Shown here piece after piece: positions 9,289 to 18,209 of a DNA stretch of 64,000 nt (the stretch's first letter is position 1; each line of letters starts with the position of its first letter). The stretch spans positions 114,122 to 178,121 of the forward strand of contig NZ_JAAOIY010000007.1 in NCBI RefSeq assembly GCF_013184495.1, given 5' to 3'. Under the pieces are notes generated by a model. It was not told the DNA's origin. It saw only the letters and a program-made list of their open reading frames with translations, and ran no database searches. Made by a program: the position numbers and the translations under genes. The stretch comes from Sporosarcina jiandibaonis (GTDB lineage: Bacteria; Bacillota; Bacilli; Bacillales_A; Planococcaceae).

Positions 9289-10176
9289 TTGACTACAGAA
9301 GAAAAACCACATATTTTAATCGTTGACGGCATGGCCTTATTATTCCGCTCCTTTTTTGCGACATCCGCAATGGGGCATTTTTTTCCGAATGCGGAGGGCA
9401 TTCCAACAAATGGCGTCCAGGGATTCGCACGCCATTCAATGACGGCAATGTCCCTATTCAACCCGACCCATATGGCAGTTTGTTGGGATATGGGCTCGCA
9501 CACATTCCGAAATGACTTGTACGACGGTTATAAAGCGAATCGACCGGCGCCGCCCGAAGAACTTGTTCCGCAGTTCGATATGGCTCGAAGCGTTTCAGAA
9601 CTAATCGGATGGAAAAGTTACGGCGAACCCGGTATGGAGGCCGACGATTTAATTGGCTCTATGGTGACCAATTGGGACGGCAAAGCCGACATAACAATTG
9701 TTTCTGGTGACAGAGATCTCCTGCAATTATTGCGTCCCGGCGTTAAAGTAGCCCTAATAAAAAGAGGATATAGCGAATACGACATCTACACAGACGAACG
9801 GTTCATCGAAGAATACGGCATAACGCCGTTTCAATACATCGATAAAAAAGCATTCACCGGTGACGCAGCTGACGGATACCCGGGCGTCAAAGGAATTGGA
9901 CCAAAAACAGCATTGGCGTTAATTAAACAATATGGCTCCATTGAAGGCGTTCTAGATGCTCTAGACGAATTAACTCCAGCACGAAGAAAACGAATCGAAG
10001 AAGGCATGGAGATGCTTCACTTATCCAGAAAGCTCGCTGAAATTCATTGCGACTTAAAAGTATCAGACGAAATCGAAGACCTAACACTTCCAGTATATGA
10101 TGTAGAAAAGAGAAGCCTATTTGAAAAAGAAGGCTATACAATGATCATGCGACATGCGGATTCATTATTTTCATGA
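9289..10176 (+). CDS. ypcP: 5'-3' exonuclease, FEN/PolA N-terminal domain type
   Basis: A stand-alone 5' nuclease expected to remove RNA primers or flaps in replication and repair. Its 295 residues are close to Bacillus subtilis YpcP. Acidic metal ligands are visible: Asp13 in ILIVDGMALLFR, the EADD cluster (117-120), SGDRD (Asp141, Asp143) and GDAADGYPGV. The helix-3-turn-helix GIGPKTALALIKQYGSIEGV then binds DNA. The start is TTG, 8 nt after ggagg. It is a single gene ending in a shared terminator. Confidence 0.93.
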   Translation: MTTEEKPHILIVDGMALLFRSFFATSAMGHFFPNAEGIPTNGVQGFARHSMTAMSLFNPTHMAVCWDMGSHTFRNDLYDGYKANRPAPPEELVPQFDMARSVSELIGWKSYGEPGMEADDLIGSMVTNWDGKADITIVSGDRDLLQLLRPGVKVALIKRGYSEYDIYTDERFIEEYGITPFQYIDKKAFTGDAADGYPGVKGIGPKTALALIKQYGSIEGVLDALDELTPARRKRIEEGMEMLHLSRKLAEIHCDLKVSDEIEDLTLPVYDVEKRSLFEKEGYTMIMRHADSLFS

Positions 10177-10186
10177 AGATATAATT

Positions 10187-10229
10187 AGTAGCTACTATTC
10201 ACTTTTGGAATGAATAGTGGCTACTTTTT
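10187..10229. terminator. Bidirectional terminator
   Basis: A 15-bp stem with one G-U pair (10187-10201 with 10211-10225) and a T run. It lies between the exonuclease and the convergent C39-like gene, whose stop codon is inside the right arm. Confidence 0.8.
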
Positions 10230-10724
10230 AATTTGTATAAACGTCAAAATGGACTTATTTTTCTCATAAGATATCTTTCGTAATTGACTAGCCCGATTTC
10301 TACCGCCATTATCATGCACGATGAGAAATAGGTCATCACCACTTTTCTCATATCCAACAACAGGAACCCAATGATAATCGAAAGCAAATTTGCCGCGCCA
10401 TCTGAATGTAAACCATTTATCAAACTTGGCGGCTACAGGACGGCCATTATCAATTTCATGAATGACCTCATCAATTGTACATTTTTCAACAGTCCACTCA
10501 TTTCCAAGAAGCTTCTTCATATTGCGGATGAAACGCCAAGTAAATAATCCGATTTTTGTACTGCCCAGCAATCGGTACAGTTCATTTACTGCATGCATAT
10601 TATGAGGAAAATGATACCCTAGAATCACATGAGCGGTCACCGGTCCACATGCAGATGGACGAAAACGTTTATCAATATCTTGTTCAAATTGTGATTTGCC
10701 AATTACATCGAGTACCGTTTTCAT
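10221..10724 (-). CDS. C39-like (papain-fold) peptidase family protein
   Basis: A 167-residue protein resembling the Peptidase_C39_2 group of papain-fold proteases. The putative Cys is at 26 in RPSACGPVTAHVIL, the His at 118 in FDYHWVPVVGYE, and Asp138/Asn139 are in VHDNGG, in the right order and spacing for a triad. There is no signal peptide, ABC transporter or bacteriocin-like partner, so it is not an ordinary bacteriocin-processing C39 domain and may act inside the cell. The start follows aaaggg. Substrate unknown. Confidence 0.65.
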   Translation of the reverse strand: MKTVLDVIGKSQFEQDIDKRFRPSACGPVTAHVILGYHFPHNMHAVNELYRLLGSTKIGLFTWRFIRNMKKLLGNEWTVEKCTIDEVIHEIDNGRPVAAKFDKWFTFRWRGKFAFDYHWVPVVGYEKSGDDLFLIVHDNGGRNRASQLRKISYEKNKSILTFIQIKK

Positions 10725-10867
10725 ATCGAAACGCCCTTTCTTTACAGTCCTAATTAGTTATATTCAGTGTACAATCCAATTTCGATTCTGGATAATAAAT
10801 TGAATCCTTCGAACCCCATCAAATTCAAAGTTTCTCTCTATTCTATGAATATGTACAGAATAAAATA

Positions 10868-10896
10868 TTGCGAAAAATTAACTAATGCTCTATAAT
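10868..10896 (+). promoter_or_regulatory. Sigma-A promoter of fadN
   Basis: TTGCGA (10868-10873) and TATAAT (10891-10896) are separated by 17 bp. Transcription would start near 10903, upstream of the FadR-type operator. Confidence 0.7.
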
Positions 10897-10937
10897 AAAA
10901 GTTATAGAAGTCGTTTCTATTTTTTTTGCCCAAATAA

Positions 10938-10955
10938 TGAATGAGTGTTCATTCA
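10938..10955 (+). promoter_or_regulatory. FadR-type operator in the fadN leader
   Basis: TGAATGAGTGTTCATTCA has perfect 7-bp inverted arms around GTGT. It fits the Bacillus FadR (YsiA, TetR family) box, TGAATGA-N4-TCATTCA. FadR represses beta-oxidation genes until long-chain acyl-CoA binds it. The site lies about 35 bp after the predicted transcription start, where a roadblock is plausible. Confidence 0.8.
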
Positions 10956-10979
10956 AGAAAATAAAGGGAGGCATTGCAC

Positions 10980-13364
10980 GTGGCTTATCAAATTAAAAAA
11001 GCAGCAGTTTTAGGTTCAGGTGTGATGGGTTCTGGAATTGCAGCCCATCTCGCAAACATCGGTATTCCTGTACTTTTATTGGATATCGTCCCAAAAGAAT
11101 TGACAGACGAAGAGAAAGCGAAGGGGCTTACTCTTGAAGATAGCCAAGTCCGAAATAAAATTGCAAACAGCGCATTGCAAAAACTACTCAAACAAAAACC
11201 AGCTCCGTTAACTACAAAAAGCAACTTATCGCTTATCGAAGCAGGAAACTTAGAAGATGATCTTGAAAAATTGAAAGATGTTGACTGGATCGTCGAAGTG
11301 ATTGTCGAGAATCTAGAAATTAAAAAAGAGTTATACGAAAAAGTGGATGCCGTGCGTAAGCCCGGCACGATCATTTCTTCAAATACATCGGGCATTAGCA
11401 TTGAAGCGATGAAGGAGGGGCGTTCAGAGGATTTCCAGAAACATTTCCTAGGAACGCATTTCTTTAATCCGCCGCGTTATTTGAAACTACTTGAAGTGAT
11501 TCCGGCAAGCACGACAGCTCCGGAAGTGGTAGATTTCATGGTCAGATTTGGCGAAAACACATTAGGTAAAGGCGTTGTCATTGCCAAAGATACGCCGAAC
11601 TTTATTGCGAACCGAATTGGAACTTACGGGTTACTGGTTACCCTTCGAGAAATGGAGAAACGCGGATTTTCAATCGGAGAAGTCGACTCTGTAACCGGCA
11701 CTTTAATAGGCCGTCCGAAATCAGCGACATTCCGTACATTAGACGTTGTCGGTCTGGACACATTTATGCATGTCGCCAAAAATGTCTACGACCAAACAGA
11801 AGGCGAAGAACAAAAAGTATTCGAGTTGCCGGCTTTCATGAAGAAAATGATTGAAAACGGATGGCTCGGTGCGAAAACGAAACAAGGATTCTATGTTAAG
11901 AAAGATAGAGAAATCCTGGAACTCGATCCAAAAACCTTCGAATACAGCAAAGCGAAAAGAATGAAAACGCCTTCAATCGAAATGGCGAAGCAACAAAAAG
12001 GGCTCGCGAATCGAGTGAAAACACTTGTCTACGCAAAAGACCGGACTGGTGAAATCCTATGGAACATCATGGCGCCGACGCTTCGCTACTCCGCTGAACT
12101 ACATGGTGAAATAGCGGACGATATCGTAGCGATCGATAACGCGATGAAATGGGGCTTCGGTTGGCAGCAAGGACCGTTTGAAATATGGGATGCGATCGGG
12201 GTTAGTAAATCTGTTGAAAAAATGAAAGAAGAAGGTGCAGAGGTACCTGCTTTCGTACAACGTTTGCTAGATCAAAACTATAAATCTTTCTATAAAGAAG
12301 AAGACGGAGAACTGTATTTCTTCGACGGAGAAGGCTATAAGCCGGTTCCTGTTAATGAAAAAGTGATTGACTTAAAACGCTATAAGAAAAAGCACGGAGT
12401 CATTAAGAAAAATACAGGTGCTAGTTTAATAGACCTTGGTGATGGCATCGCTTTACTAGAATTTCATTCGCAATCGAATGCGATCGGGTTGGATATTTTG
12501 CAAATGATCAATTTCGCAATCGATGAAGTGGAAAAGAATTATAAAGGGCTTGTGATCGGCAACCAAGGAAAAAATTTCTGTGTCGGCGCGAACCTCGGCC
12601 TAATCTTGATGGAAGCGCAGGATGACAATATTTTTGAATTGGATTTCGTCGTTCGAACGTTTCAAAATGCGATGATGAAAATCAAATATTCGACGAAGCC
12701 GGTTGTCGCAGCTCCGTTCGGGATGACGCTTGGAGGCGGCGCTGAGGTTTGTCTCCCAGCGGCACATATTCAATCGACGACTGAAACTTATATGGGCCTA
12801 GTCGAACCGGGTGTCGGTCTGATTCCTGGAGGCGGCGGTAACGTCGGTTTGTATACTAAACACTTAAAAGGTTTGCCGAACGGCGTAAAAGTCGACTATC
12901 AAAACATCGCAAACAAAGTGTTTGAAACGATTGCGATGGCGAAAGTTTCAACTTCTGCCGATGAAGCGCGCGACAATAATTTCCTGGGCTTCGCAGATGG
13001 AATTAGCGTTAACGCAGACCATCAATTATACGATGCGAAACAAGTCGCTCTTTCATTATATGAAAATGGCTATCAGGCACCTAAACGCGAGAAAATCCCG
13101 GTAACAGGCGATTCCGGTTACGCGACATTACTACTCGGCGCAGAAGCGATGTTCTTGTCAGGGTATATTAGCGAGCATGACTTGAAAATCGCGAAGAAAT
13201 TAGCATTCGTTCTAGCAGGCGGCAAAGTGCCATTTGGAACGCTTGTCGATGAGCAATATTTGCTCGACCTTGAACGTGAAGCATTCTTAAGCCTTGTAGC
13301 TGAACCAAAATCGCAACAGCGCATGCAACATATGCTGATTAAAGGAAAACCACTTCGCAATTAA
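10980..13364 (+). CDS. fadN: 3-hydroxyacyl-CoA dehydrogenase / enoyl-CoA hydratase (FadN)
   Basis: A two-domain beta-oxidation enzyme that hydrates enoyl-CoA and oxidises 3-hydroxyacyl-CoA with NAD+. The 794-residue product begins with a Rossmann motif (LGSGVMGSG, about 11-19) and the dehydrogenase block LGTHFFNPPRY. The C-terminal crotonase-like part has VIGNQGKNFCVGANL and GMTLGGGAEVCLPAA. It is similar end to end to Bacillus FadN (YusL). The GTG at 10980 lies 8 nt after aaagggagg; a TTG at 10974 is only 2 nt from it. First gene of fadN-fadA. Confidence 0.95.
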   Translation: MAYQIKKAAVLGSGVMGSGIAAHLANIGIPVLLLDIVPKELTDEEKAKGLTLEDSQVRNKIANSALQKLLKQKPAPLTTKSNLSLIEAGNLEDDLEKLKDVDWIVEVIVENLEIKKELYEKVDAVRKPGTIISSNTSGISIEAMKEGRSEDFQKHFLGTHFFNPPRYLKLLEVIPASTTAPEVVDFMVRFGENTLGKGVVIAKDTPNFIANRIGTYGLLVTLREMEKRGFSIGEVDSVTGTLIGRPKSATFRTLDVVGLDTFMHVAKNVYDQTEGEEQKVFELPAFMKKMIENGWLGAKTKQGFYVKKDREILELDPKTFEYSKAKRMKTPSIEMAKQQKGLANRVKTLVYAKDRTGEILWNIMAPTLRYSAELHGEIADDIVAIDNAMKWGFGWQQGPFEIWDAIGVSKSVEKMKEEGAEVPAFVQRLLDQNYKSFYKEEDGELYFFDGEGYKPVPVNEKVIDLKRYKKKHGVIKKNTGASLIDLGDGIALLEFHSQSNAIGLDILQMINFAIDEVEKNYKGLVIGNQGKNFCVGANLGLILMEAQDDNIFELDFVVRTFQNAMMKIKYSTKPVVAAPFGMTLGGGAEVCLPAAHIQSTTETYMGLVEPGVGLIPGGGGNVGLYTKHLKGLPNGVKVDYQNIANKVFETIAMAKVSTSADEARDNNFLGFADGISVNADHQLYDAKQVALSLYENGYQAPKREKIPVTGDSGYATLLLGAEAMFLSGYISEHDLKIAKKLAFVLAGGKVPFGTLVDEQYLLDLEREAFLSLVAEPKSQQRMQHMLIKGKPLRN

Positions 13365-13393
13365 TGGCACCAAACATAGAGGAGGAAGAAATA

Positions 13394-14569
13394 ATGCGTG
13401 AAGCAGTAATTGTAGCCGGTGCACGAACGCCGGTCGGAAGAGCGAAAAGAGGTTCTCTTGCAACCGTTCGTCCGGATGATCTCGGAGCGATTGCAGTAAA
13501 AGAAACATTAAAACGCGCAGGCGGTTACGACGGACCAATCGACGATTTAATCATTGGCTGCGCGATGCCTGAAGCAGAACAAGGAATGAATATGGCGCGC
13601 AATATCGGGGCGCTTGCAGGACTTCCGGATACAACGCCGGCGATTACCATAAACCGATTTTGTTCTTCAGGCTTGCAAACAATCGCATACGGTGCGGAAC
13701 GAATTATGCTCGGGTCGTCAAAAGCGATTCTCGCAGGCGGCGCGGAATCGATGAGCATGGTTCCGATGATGGGGAATGTCGTTCGCCCGAATGTACGGTT
13801 GGCGGAAACAGCACCCCAATATTATATGGGAATGGGCCATACCGCCGAGCAAGTCGCTACAAAGTACGGCGTAAGCCGCGAAGATCAAGATGCATTTGCC
13901 GTACGTTCTCATGAAAGAGCGGCAGCCGCGATTGCTGAAGGCAAGTTTAATGATGGGATTGTTCCAGTAGAAGTAACTCAGCGATATGTTGATGACAGCG
14001 GAAAACCAGCGGAAAAGAAATTCATGTTTGAAATGGATGAAGGCGTTCGTCACGGTACAACGACAGAAGTGCTCGCGCGCTTACGTCCAGCGTTTTCTGT
14101 TACCGGCTCAGTAACTGCGGGGAACTCATCGCAAACTTCAGACGGCGCAGGTGCAGTTTTGATCATGGACCGCGAAGTGGCAGAAGCGGAAGGATTAAAG
14201 CCGATCGCTAAGTTCCGTTCATTCGCAGTCGGCGGCGTTCCACCAGAAGTGATGGGGATCGGCCCAATTGTAGCGGTTCCGAAAGCGCTTGAAATTGCCG
14301 GACTATCAATCGAAGACATCGATTTATGGGAACTAAACGAAGCGTTCGCATCACAATCGCTTCAAGTTATCCGTCATCTAGGTCTCGATATGGATAAAGT
14401 GAACGTCAACGGCGGAGCCATCGCGCTCGGTCATCCACTCGGTGCGACAGGATCGATATTAACTATACGCATGTTGGATGAATTAAAACGTCAAAATAAG
14501 CAATTCGGAGTCGTGACAATGTGCATCGGCGGCGGAATGGGTGCGGCTGGCGTATTTGAACTCTTATAA
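13394..14569 (+). CDS. fadA: Acetyl-CoA C-acyltransferase (3-ketoacyl-CoA thiolase)
   Basis: Cleaves 3-ketoacyl-CoA with CoA to acetyl-CoA and a shortened acyl-CoA, the last step of each beta-oxidation round. The 391-residue thiolase has the nucleophile Cys90 in INRFCSSGLQT, the His motif GGAIALGHPLGATG and the second catalytic Cys in MCIGGGMGAA. The start at 13394 follows aggaggaag; an in-frame ATG at 13364, abutting the fadN stop, lacks a site and would lengthen the protein beyond the usual 391 residues. The gene lies 29 bp after fadN. Confidence 0.96.
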   Translation: MREAVIVAGARTPVGRAKRGSLATVRPDDLGAIAVKETLKRAGGYDGPIDDLIIGCAMPEAEQGMNMARNIGALAGLPDTTPAITINRFCSSGLQTIAYGAERIMLGSSKAILAGGAESMSMVPMMGNVVRPNVRLAETAPQYYMGMGHTAEQVATKYGVSREDQDAFAVRSHERAAAAIAEGKFNDGIVPVEVTQRYVDDSGKPAEKKFMFEMDEGVRHGTTTEVLARLRPAFSVTGSVTAGNSSQTSDGAGAVLIMDREVAEAEGLKPIAKFRSFAVGGVPPEVMGIGPIVAVPKALEIAGLSIEDIDLWELNEAFASQSLQVIRHLGLDMDKVNVNGGAIALGHPLGATGSILTIRMLDELKRQNKQFGVVTMCIGGGMGAAGVFELL

Positions 14570-14683
14570 AAAGCACTAGATCTAGTTTGATAAATATATG
14601 AATATGAACCTAAATCTAGCGAAGGTACCTCGAAGGTCGCTGGAAAAGTATAAAGATGCTTCTTTATATATCACCACTCACCG

Positions 14684-14894
14684 ATTTAGTGCGCAGTCGT
14701 GAGACTCCCGCGGGAAAAGCGAACAAAGTGCGAAAGAGAAGTGCGCTCTTTCCTTAGCCGAGACCCTGGACTGAGCGCAGCGAGGGAAGCGGCAGGGAAA
14801 GATTGAACTATATCTTTCCGCACTTTCGCGCTCGCCCGCAGGAAAGCGAACGCAGTGCGAAAGAGGAAATCGCTCTTTCCTTGGAGCACTAAAT
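14684..14894. repeat. 211-bp inverted-repeat element between fadA and fadE
   Basis: Bounded by perfect 9-bp inverted ends ATTTAGTGC (14684-14692) and GCACTAAAT (14886-14894). Inside, a block of about 42 bp (gcgaac, then agtgcgaaagag, then ctctttcctt) occurs near 14713-14754 and again near 14841-14883. There is no open reading frame. It looks like a MITE or REP-type element. Its interior shares sequence style with the 8973 element, but its ends differ. Confidence 0.65.
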
Positions 14895-14946
14895 TATGTT
14901 CAAAGATAGTAACTATATTTGTTTTAATTAAAAGGAGGAACAAACA

Positions 14947-16734
14947 ATGACTGAATCAACAACGGCTAATTTAATCAAAGGCGGCGCTTTTCTCATCGAA
15001 GACATCGAAGCAGATCGTGTCTTCACACCTGAGGATTTTACCGAAGAACAGAAAATGATCGCGAAAACAACCGAAGACTATGTATTGAATGAAGTTGTCC
15101 CTGTCATCGATAATTTAGAAAACCATGAATTCGAGCACTCCGTACGTTTATTGAAAAAAGCAAGTGATTTGGGTCTGCTGGGGGCAGATGTTCCAGAAGA
15201 ATACGGCGGACTTGGTTTAGACGCCATTTCATCCGCGTTAATATCTGAGAAAATGTCCCGTGCGGGCGGCTTTTCAATTACCCACGGTGCTCATGTCGGC
15301 ATCGGTACATTGCCGATCGTATTATTTGGAACTGAAGAACAAAAGGAAAAGTATCTGCCAAACTCGGTTACGGGAGATAAAATATCGGCTTACGCATTAA
15401 CTGAACCAGGCTCAGGTTCGGATGCATTGGGTGCTAGCGCAAATGCGAAACTTAATGAGGCTGGAACGCATTATATTTTAAATGGTGAAAAACAGTGGAT
15501 CACGAACGCTGGATTCGCAGATGTTTTCGTTGTCTATGCGAAAATTGATGGCGATAAATTCTCAACATTTATCGTTGAAAAAGACTTCCCGGGTGTATCT
15601 GTGGGTGCAGAAGAAAAGAAAATGGGGATCAAATCGTCTTCTACGCGTACATTAATTCTTCAAGATGCCGAAGTGCCTGTTGAAAACTTGTTGGGTGAAG
15701 TCGGGCGCGGTCACGTGATTGCGTTTAACATCTTGAACATCGGCCGTTACAAACTTGGAGTTGGAACAGTCGGCGGTTCAAAACGAACGCTTCAATTGGC
15801 GATTCAGTATGCCAATGGACGTAAACAGTTCAAAACGCCAATCTCTTCATTTAATTTAACTAAAGAAAAACTCGCAACGATGGCCGCGCGCACTTATGCA
15901 GCTGAAAGCTTGGTCTATCGGACAATTGGATATTTTGAAGAGCGAAATAGCGCCATGACTGCCGAAGAGCGTAAAGACGGAAAAGCGATTGCGGCATCGA
16001 TTGCAGAGTACGCAATTGAATGTTCCATTAACAAAATTGTCGGTTCTGAATTACTAGACTATGTCGCTGACGAAGCGGTTCAACTACACGGTGGATATGG
16101 TTTCATGGCGGAATACGAAGTCGAACGCATCTACCGCGATTCGCGTATCAACCGGATTTTTGAAGGAACCAATGAAATCAATCGCTTGCTCGTGCCGGGA
16201 ACTTTCATGAGGAAAGCAATGAAAGGCGAATTGCCGCTACTTGAAAAAGCACAGGGACTTCAAGAGGAACTTCTTATGATGATGCCTGAAGAAATCGGCG
16301 ACGAAGCCCTTGCACAAGAGAAGGTGCTCGTGAAAAACGCGAAAAAGATCGGACTGTTAGTTGCTGGCCTTGCAGCGCAGCGCTTCGGTACTAAACTTGA
16401 ACAGGAACAAGAGATTCTCGTCAACATCGCGGATATTGCAAGCAATGTATTTGGCATGGAATCGGCGCTTCTTCGTACGGAAAAAGCACTTGCCCGTAAT
16501 GGAGAAGAAAAAGAAAAACAGAAAATCCTTTACACGGAGATATTCTGTCAGGAAGCTTTTGCAGAAATCGAAAAAGACGCTAAAGAAATATTGTTGGCGG
16601 CAGTCGAAGGCGATAACCAGCGCATGATGCTCTCTGCCCTTCGCAAATTAACCCGTTCGACTCCTTACAATATTATCGCGAAAAAACGCGAAGTTTCCGA
16701 AAAACTGATTGATGCTGAAAGATATATCGTTTAA
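14947..16734 (+). CDS. fadE: Acyl-CoA dehydrogenase
   Basis: FAD enzyme that oxidises acyl-CoA to trans-2-enoyl-CoA, the first step of beta-oxidation; electrons go to electron-transfer flavoprotein. The 595-residue length matches Bacillus FadE (YusJ), which has about 200 residues beyond a classic dehydrogenase. Visible motifs are AYALTEPGSGSDA (FAD and substrate), QLHGGYGFMAEYEVERIYRD and FEGTNEINRLL. The site aaggaggaa is well placed. The gap to fadA holds the 211-bp repeat and no FadR-like box, so fadE either depends on read-through or has an unrecognised promoter. Confidence 0.95.
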   Translation: MTESTTANLIKGGAFLIEDIEADRVFTPEDFTEEQKMIAKTTEDYVLNEVVPVIDNLENHEFEHSVRLLKKASDLGLLGADVPEEYGGLGLDAISSALISEKMSRAGGFSITHGAHVGIGTLPIVLFGTEEQKEKYLPNSVTGDKISAYALTEPGSGSDALGASANAKLNEAGTHYILNGEKQWITNAGFADVFVVYAKIDGDKFSTFIVEKDFPGVSVGAEEKKMGIKSSSTRTLILQDAEVPVENLLGEVGRGHVIAFNILNIGRYKLGVGTVGGSKRTLQLAIQYANGRKQFKTPISSFNLTKEKLATMAARTYAAESLVYRTIGYFEERNSAMTAEERKDGKAIAASIAEYAIECSINKIVGSELLDYVADEAVQLHGGYGFMAEYEVERIYRDSRINRIFEGTNEINRLLVPGTFMRKAMKGELPLLEKAQGLQEELLMMMPEEIGDEALAQEKVLVKNAKKIGLLVAGLAAQRFGTKLEQEQEILVNIADIASNVFGMESALLRTEKALARNGEEKEKQKILYTEIFCQEAFAEIEKDAKEILLAAVEGDNQRMMLSALRKLTRSTPYNIIAKKREVSEKLIDAERYIV

Positions 16735-16749
16735 TTTATTTAGCAGTTG

Positions 16750-16783
16750 CCCAGATGCCTTTTTGGTATCTGGGTGAATTTTT
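16750..16783 (+). terminator. Terminator after fadE
   Basis: A 10-bp stem with one G-U pair (16750-16759 with 16765-16774), a T5 loop and a downstream T run. Confidence 0.7.
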
Positions 16784-16819
16784 GCTACAATGGGGTAAAC
16801 GAAGGAGATGTTTATTGTT

Positions 16820-17176
16820 ATGAAGCTGACCTATTACGGATACCCTAAATGCAGCACATGCAGAAAGGCGAAGAAATCGCTGGAGTCAAAAGAAGTTGAC
16901 TTTGAAGAAGTGAACATTGCAGAAAACCCGCCAAGCGAAGATGAACTTCGTAAAATCATCGCCGCATCTGATTTGGACATTAAAAAGTTTTTCAATACGA
17001 GCGGAAAAGTATATCGAGAGCTTAATTTGAAAGAGAAATTACCGACAATGTCTGAAGATGAGAAAATAAAACTACTATCTTCAAACGGCATGTTGATCAA
17101 AAGACCGATTGTCCATGGAGATGGAAAAACAACTGTCGGATTCAAGGATGAAGAGTTTGAAAAAGTCTGGAAATAA
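16820..17176 (+). CDS. yusI: ArsC/Spx-family protein YusI
   Basis: A 118-residue thioredoxin-fold protein of the ArsC/Spx superfamily, close to Bacillus YusI. The N-terminal YPKCSTCRKAKKSLE has Cys11 and Cys14 in a CxxC, and KKFFNTSGKVYRELNLKEKL is typical of the family. Its substrate is unknown; arsenate reductase activity should not be assumed. The start at 16820 leaves a workable gap after gaaggag; the ATG at 16808 touches that site. It sits between fadE and gcvH as in the Bacillus yus region. Confidence 0.85.
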   Translation: MKLTYYGYPKCSTCRKAKKSLESKEVDFEEVNIAENPPSEDELRKIIAASDLDIKKFFNTSGKVYRELNLKEKLPTMSEDEKIKLLSSNGMLIKRPIVHGDGKTTVGFKDEEFEKVWK

Positions 17177-17253
17177 TGATTGCTCACCTTGTATTTACAG
17201 CTAGCTTATGGCACTATTAGATTGAAAGAATAACTATTTTGGAGGCTATGATT

Positions 17254-17634
17254 ATGAACACACCAAAGGAATTTAAGTATTCAGAAGAACATGAGTGGGT
17301 AAAAGACGAAGACGGAAAGTTCCGTATTGGAATCACATACTTCGCGCAATCTGAACTAGGCGATATTGTTTTTGTTGAATTGCCTGAAGTTGGGGATGAA
17401 GTGACAGCGGACGAGCCTTTCGGTAGCGTTGAATCAGTTAAAACAGTTTCCGAGTTATATGCGCCAATTAGCGGAAAAGTAGTTGAAGTGAACGAAGAGC
17501 TAGAAGATAGTCCTGAGTATGTGAACGAATCTCCTTACGAACAAGCGTGGATGATTGTAGTAGAACCATCGGATATTACCGAACTGGATTCACTAATGTC
17601 AGCTGAAGAATATGATAAAATGACCATCGAGTAA
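17254..17634 (+). CDS. gcvH: Glycine cleavage system H protein (lipoyl carrier)
   Basis: A 126-residue lipoyl-domain protein that shuttles the aminomethyl group in glycine cleavage. In Bacillales it is also the first acceptor in the lipoate relay to other lipoyl enzymes. The lipoylated residue is Lys63 in [15 protein letters not shown]. The N-terminus KYSEEHEWV is standard. The start at 17254 is 8 nt after ggagg; the TTG at 17239 and ATG at 17248 are too close to it or overlap it. No other gcv gene is near, consistent with a separate lipoyl-relay role beside fatty-acid genes. Confidence 0.97.
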   Translation: MNTPKEFKYSEEHEWVKDEDGKFRIGITYFAQSELGDIVFVELPEVGDEVTADEPFGSVESVKTVSELYAPISGKVVEVNEELEDSPEYVNESPYEQAWMIVVEPSDITELDSLMSAEEYDKMTIE

Positions 17635-17647
17635 ACATCGACATGGG

Positions 17648-17673
17648 ACGCCGAGCGTTATTCGGCGTTTTTT
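17648..17673 (+). terminator. Terminator after gcvH
   Basis: A 7-bp GC-rich stem (17648-17654 with 17662-17668), a 7-nt loop and T6. Confidence 0.75.
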
Positions 17674-17676
17674 CAC

Positions 17677-17820
17677 GTCTAGTTCCAGGCGCCAGCCCCT
17701 CGGGTCATAAGCAATCCAACAAGGAAGAATTGAACTGCATTCTTCTTAGGCAAAGGACGCCACGTCGTTGGATTGCTTATGCCTGTCGGGGCTAGACGGG
17801 CGCCTTGCACTTTTGTCTGT
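17677..17820. repeat. Palindromic intergenic repeat (third kind)
   Basis: The 15-bp arm cataagcaatccaac (17706-17720) is repeated inverted and perfect at 17767-17781. Outer arms gtctag and ctagac, with GCCCC and GGGGC blocks, extend the fold. I recall close relatives between genes of many Bacillales. It has no gene and lies directly after the gcvH terminator. Confidence 0.7.
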
Positions 17821-17853
17821 CTAAAGATGAAATTAGTCAAGGAGCTGGTCACT

Positions 17854-18204
17854 ATGAAATTTGAAAAAGTGCTCATTGTAGAAGGTAAGTCGGATCGTAT
17901 TAGAGTTCGCCGGGTACTTGCTGAACCAATCGAAATAATATGCACGCATGGAACGATAAGTCCGTACCATTTAGAAGAATTACTAACTCCTTACGAAGAA
18001 CATGAGATATATGTCTTCATGGATGCAGATGAAGACGGTGAAAAAACCCGAGCCCTTTTCAAAAGAGAGTATCCACTGGCAATTCATCTTTACACAGAAA
18101 AGGTATATAAAGAAGTAGAAACAACACCCTATAACGTATTGGCGGCAGTTCTTCAGGCAGCACATTTTGAAGTCCGCCCTGAATTTTTGATAGTAAGAAG
18201 GTAG
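17854..18204 (+). CDS. yusF: Small Toprim-domain protein YusF
   Basis: A 116-residue Toprim protein. The catalytic Glu10 is in VLIVEGKSDR and the DxD motif in VFMDADEDGE (Asp57, Asp59, Asp61), as in primases and RNase M5-like nucleases. Its function is unproven; a small nucleic-acid nicking or processing role is inferred from the fold only. The start at 17854 follows aaggag. The longer frame from 17773 is discarded because it reads through the intergenic repeat. It is followed after 5 bp by the thioredoxin-like gene. Confidence 0.83.
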   Translation: MKFEKVLIVEGKSDRIRVRRVLAEPIEIICTHGTISPYHLEELLTPYEEHEIYVFMDADEDGEKTRALFKREYPLAIHLYTEKVYKEVETTPYNVLAAVLQAAHFEVRPEFLIVRR

Positions 18205-18209
18205 ATACA

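Noticed and set aside
10221..10724. Bacteriocin-processing C39 system
   Set aside because: The C39-like protein is not fused to or near an ABC exporter, and no double-Gly leader peptide was seen.
17773..17853. Longer N-terminus for the Toprim protein
   Set aside because: The extension is translated from the intergenic palindromic repeat. The ATG at 17854 has its own aaggag site and gives a normal Toprim N-terminus.
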